64,000 bases of DNA from Mercenaria mercenaria (taxonomy: Eukaryota; Mollusca; Bivalvia; Venerida; Veneridae): contig NC_069373.1 of assembly GCF_021730395.1 (NCBI RefSeq), positions 14,030,001-14,094,000 on the forward strand. The letters run 5' to 3'. This document shows positions 62,083-64,000 of this stretch, in pieces. Each line of letters starts with the position of its first letter. Within the stretch, counting starts at the first letter, position 1. The position numbers were made by a program, and so were the translations under genes. Under the pieces are notes generated by a model that worked only from the letters and a program-made list of their open reading frames with translations, was not told where the DNA came from and did no database searches.

Positions 62083-62517
62083 TTATTATTATTATACCAG
62101 ATTTATATAGCGCCCTTTTCATGATGAACACATTCAAAGACGCTTTACATATAGCAAATGCAGCCATACAGGGCGCGAAATTCATCCTCTACTAGCACAG
62201 ACACAGAGCGATCTGACCAGAGGGACAGAGTGAGATAAAGCCCCCAGAACAGACAGAGAGAACGTTTTAGATAAAGACGTGTCCGGCTAACTTAGCCTAG
62301 CTCTTGTGAATAGACAGTCTGGTTCTTTAAAGTGCCCAGTGTATAACACAGATACACACGAAGCCATCTTTCTTGGGAAGAACCAGTACAGGCCTCTAGT
62401 TAGGTGGGAGACACTCAAAAACATCTCAGAAATTTCCAGTGCCTGGACCATGATTAGAACCCCGGACCTCTGGACTGACAGTCAAGCTTGTTACCACTAG
62501 ACCACCAGCCCACCTAT
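62083..62517 (-). mobile_element. tRNA-derived SINE, full length, (TAA)n tail
   Basis: Read on the minus strand it starts near 62517 with an A box GGTGGTCTAGTGGTAAC (62490-62506) and a B-box-like GGGTTCTAATCATGG (near 62448-62462). It has a body of about 350 bp and ends AAAGGGCGCTATATAAATCT then (TAA)n. A truncated relative is at 44029-44200. Confidence 0.7.
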
Positions 62518-64000
62518 TTTTGAGATATAGATTGTCATCAACAGATGACAAACGTTACAACATCAATATTACTAAACATAATGTAAGTTGGCGAGCATAG
62601 CGAACCGAAAAAATCAAAGAATGGACATTCAAGGGTATTTTAGTGTAACGAAAAATGCAAGCTTTGCCGAAAACGGGGAGTGCGATCTCACCCATCGCAT
62701 CCCCCCTGGTAACGCCCATGATGATCATTACATTTATTTCAAACTTTGTGTTCAAGAATACTGTAACATATACAGGAAGCAATTAATAATAATCAGCTGT
62801 GTTAATTGATTTCTGGAAAGCCATGACAGGATAGTTTTGTGGTTGTCTGTTGTAAGATGTGAGCTACTAATATGATAAATATTAACATGATAATGCATAT
62901 TACATTAAACACATTGTCTTCTAAATTCTACTGTTAATTATCAAGTATACTTGTAACTGTGCCCGAATTATTGTTATATGTGATAGTAAGAAATCTGGTC
63001 TGCCTTTGATTTACTATAATTCATCAAGTCATTTCTTTTCCAGGCTGATTACACTGCCCAATCGGGCTTTCGACATAAAAACTAATATGTCTTGAAAAAT
63101 AATGAAGATATTTCTTTCAAACTTGGTCCATTTATTAAGCATAACATATGATGTATATTAAGATAGAAATAACTCTGTTGCCTTCAGTTTTGTTAGAATT
63201 ACTTCCCTTTTTCAGATTTTAATGATGCATAATTTTTGAAGTCCAAAAAAATTTTGTTTTAATGCAATGTTTAGAACAGAAAAGGGTTGAACCGTTCAAT
63301 GGCTTTCTACACTCATTCTCAAATTATTTGGGATTTTCGGTAGTATTAACATGAAATCAAACTGAAGATGCACAATGACAAACTAGTTTATTTTTGTTTT
63401 AAAATTTAGCATACATATCCAAATAATGCAAATATGTGGTTCCAAAATATTTTGAACATCAAAGAAATACTTTGTCGCGGTGAGTCGGTACTATCTTTTT
63501 TTGACAATAAAATGTAGCGATTTATTACAGGTTTTAACTGATACTATGGCAATACTAAAACTAATGTTTTTACACTAATGCAGCAATTGGCAATACCTCA
63601 AAATTGAATATGATAACAAATAAATTTACAAAACCATGAACAACAAAGAAAATCTTGAAAGAAAACATTTGTATCGAATATTACAAAATATTTCTAGAAG
63701 AGACAATTGCCGTAAAAATTCTTACAGATAATCAATCATTATTGTCTCTTTCTTTGATGTTTGTTCTATAATCACGGCAAATTTCCGCCCTAGATATTAC
63801 CATTTTGCCCTAACACTGTGCCTAATGTATACGTCGCATTTACGGCAGGTACGCTACATACATGGTATATTGTACATTCCATTACTGGCATTTCCTGTTG
63901 ATTTTGTCAACATTCTGTATGCATGGTGAGGTAAGAAAAACTACTTATTTTCATTGAAGTTCAACGTGTTTATAGAAGCGATATATTCAGTAAGAGCTGC
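62518..64000. other. No gene recognised
   Basis: AT-rich sequence with no conserved coding segment on either strand. Missing upstream DHX16 exons should lie beyond the window edge. Confidence 0.4.

Overview
The window looks like nuclear DNA of a bivalve mollusc, probably a heterodont (venerid-type) clam. It is AT-rich and intron-rich, and most of it is dispersed repeats of the kind typical of clam genomes (monomers rich in TGACCTTGACCTTTGA, tRNA-headed SINEs, foldback MITEs). No bacterial, viral or LTR-element genes were recognised.

One host gene fills most of the window on the minus strand. Thirteen exons between 60887 and 11512 encode the DEAH-box spliceosomal helicase DHX16 (yeast Prp2 orthologue). 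They run from the charged N-terminal half (60.9-57.4 kb) through the DEAH exon (36.4-36.3 kb), the QRAGRAGR exon (20.0-19.7 kb) and the OB-fold exons to the stop at 11512. The recognised exons give 741 codons plus stop in one consistent reading frame. The first ~200 residues should lie beyond 64 kb. The exon or exons that should carry Walker A and motif Ia (expected between 57433 and 51952) could not be found. The only autonomous transposon in the window sits in that intron.

The introns are nearly wall to wall mobile DNA. (1) About two dozen 'terminal-stem mini-elements' have a 5' tag (AACAAGAG or CTAGAAAT), a tiny 5' hairpin, a sequence complementary to the 3' end, tandem monomers of about 120-170 bp, a GGACGGAC tract and a 3' hairpin ending in TAAAA or CATAA. 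They fit non-autonomous rolling-circle (Helentron/HINE-like) elements. Every copy I could orient points the same way, opposite to DHX16. (2) A group of hAT elements with CAGGG/CAGTG ends and 6-bp target duplications includes a complete 4-kb copy with an intact three-exon transposase (52981-56962). (3) There are pogo/Tigger-like elements with TA target sites (12796-14276, 27353-29920) and other TA elements. (4) There are tRNA-derived SINEs and foldback MITEs.

The most unusual local structure is at 17646-17952. The 3' end of a coding exon together with its splice donor has been duplicated about six times into the following intron. The repeats also allow internal controls: paralogous empty sites fix the exact ends of one mini-element (no target duplication) and of two hAT copies (6-bp duplication).
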